Origin: an uncultured bacterium
Lineage (GTDB): Bacteria > Bacteroidota > Bacteroidia > Chitinophagales > Chitinophagaceae
DNA length: 6,472 nt
Assembly (NCBI GenBank): GCA_903957405.1
Contig: CAJBPC010000088.1
Span: forward strand, 1 to 6,472
Direction of reading: 5' to 3'
Of the stretch, positions 6,389 to 6,472 are shown one piece after another. The notes under the pieces are model-generated. The model saw only the letters and a program-made list of their open reading frames with translations, had not been told where the DNA came from and did not search any database. Position 1 is the first letter of the stretch; every line of letters begins with the position of its first letter. The translations under genes were made by a program, and so were the position numbers.

Positions 6389-6472
6389 CAGCTATAGCCA
6401 TCTTTCCTGTATTTGACAGATAAGTTTCACTGCAATTTTCATTTTTGGGCGGTGTGCTAAGCGTTTTGAGCA
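6389..6472. other. Right-edge intergenic sequence, no gene seen
   Basis: The last 84 bases are AT-rich with no supportable coding region on either strand. The 8-bp palindrome GCTATAGC at 6391-6398 lies just upstream of the proposed sulfatase -33 element. It could be a small operator half or chance. TGTATTTG at 6408-6415 resembles a rightward -7 box but has one mismatch and no well-spaced TTG. Confidence 0.4.

Noticed and set aside
6055..6423. Rightward open frame of 122 residues opposite the sulfatase start, ending in the right intergenic region
   Set aside because: Most of it is antisense to the sulfatase signature region, and its tail is AT-rich intergenic sequence, so it is not a credible gene.

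Overview
The window holds five complete protein genes and almost nothing mobile or repetitive. It most likely comes from a fairly GC-rich member of the Bacteroidota. Three things point there. Two signal peptides end in A|Q (TolC-like protein and sulfatase), a common Bacteroidota pattern. Shine-Dalgarno sequences are absent or weak before nearly every start. A perfect Bacteroidota-type TAnnTTTG -7 box with an upstream TTG lies ahead of the first operon. The phylum call is an inference, because no rRNA or other marker is present.

Layout: (1) Bases 1-395 carry no convincing gene; at most the first codons of a leftward gene lie at 1-39. (2) A promoter sits at 396-428, followed by a leader of about 90 nt. 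(3) A compact rightward operon spans 528-4685: ABC ATPase, lipoprotein membrane-fusion protein, FtsX-like permease and TolC-family outer-membrane channel. The junctions are a 14-nt overlap, an 11-nt gap and a 12-nt gap. (4) Bases 4686-4883 form a convergent intergenic gap with no clear terminator. (5) A leftward sulfatase gene spans 4884-6326, with a possible promoter in 6357-6388.

The four operon products make one envelope-spanning machine. The cytoplasmic ATPase drives a four-helix MacB/DevC-type permease, which works mechanically rather than as a classical substrate channel. The periplasmic fusion protein, probably lipid-anchored, links it to the TolC-like duct in the outer membrane. The separate ATPase and permease, and the domain pattern of the fusion protein, resemble the cyanobacterial DevBCA glycolipid exporter more than the fused MacB. 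The substrate cannot be read from the sequence. The sulfatase is a periplasmic or secreted formylglycine enzyme, closest by eye to the iduronate-2-sulfatase-like group. It faces the operon and shows no functional link to it.

I see no undescribed system in the strong sense. The points most worth a second look are the overlapping, mirror-image -7 boxes on the two strands at 415-428, the self-contained exporter of unknown substrate, and the isolated sulfatase.
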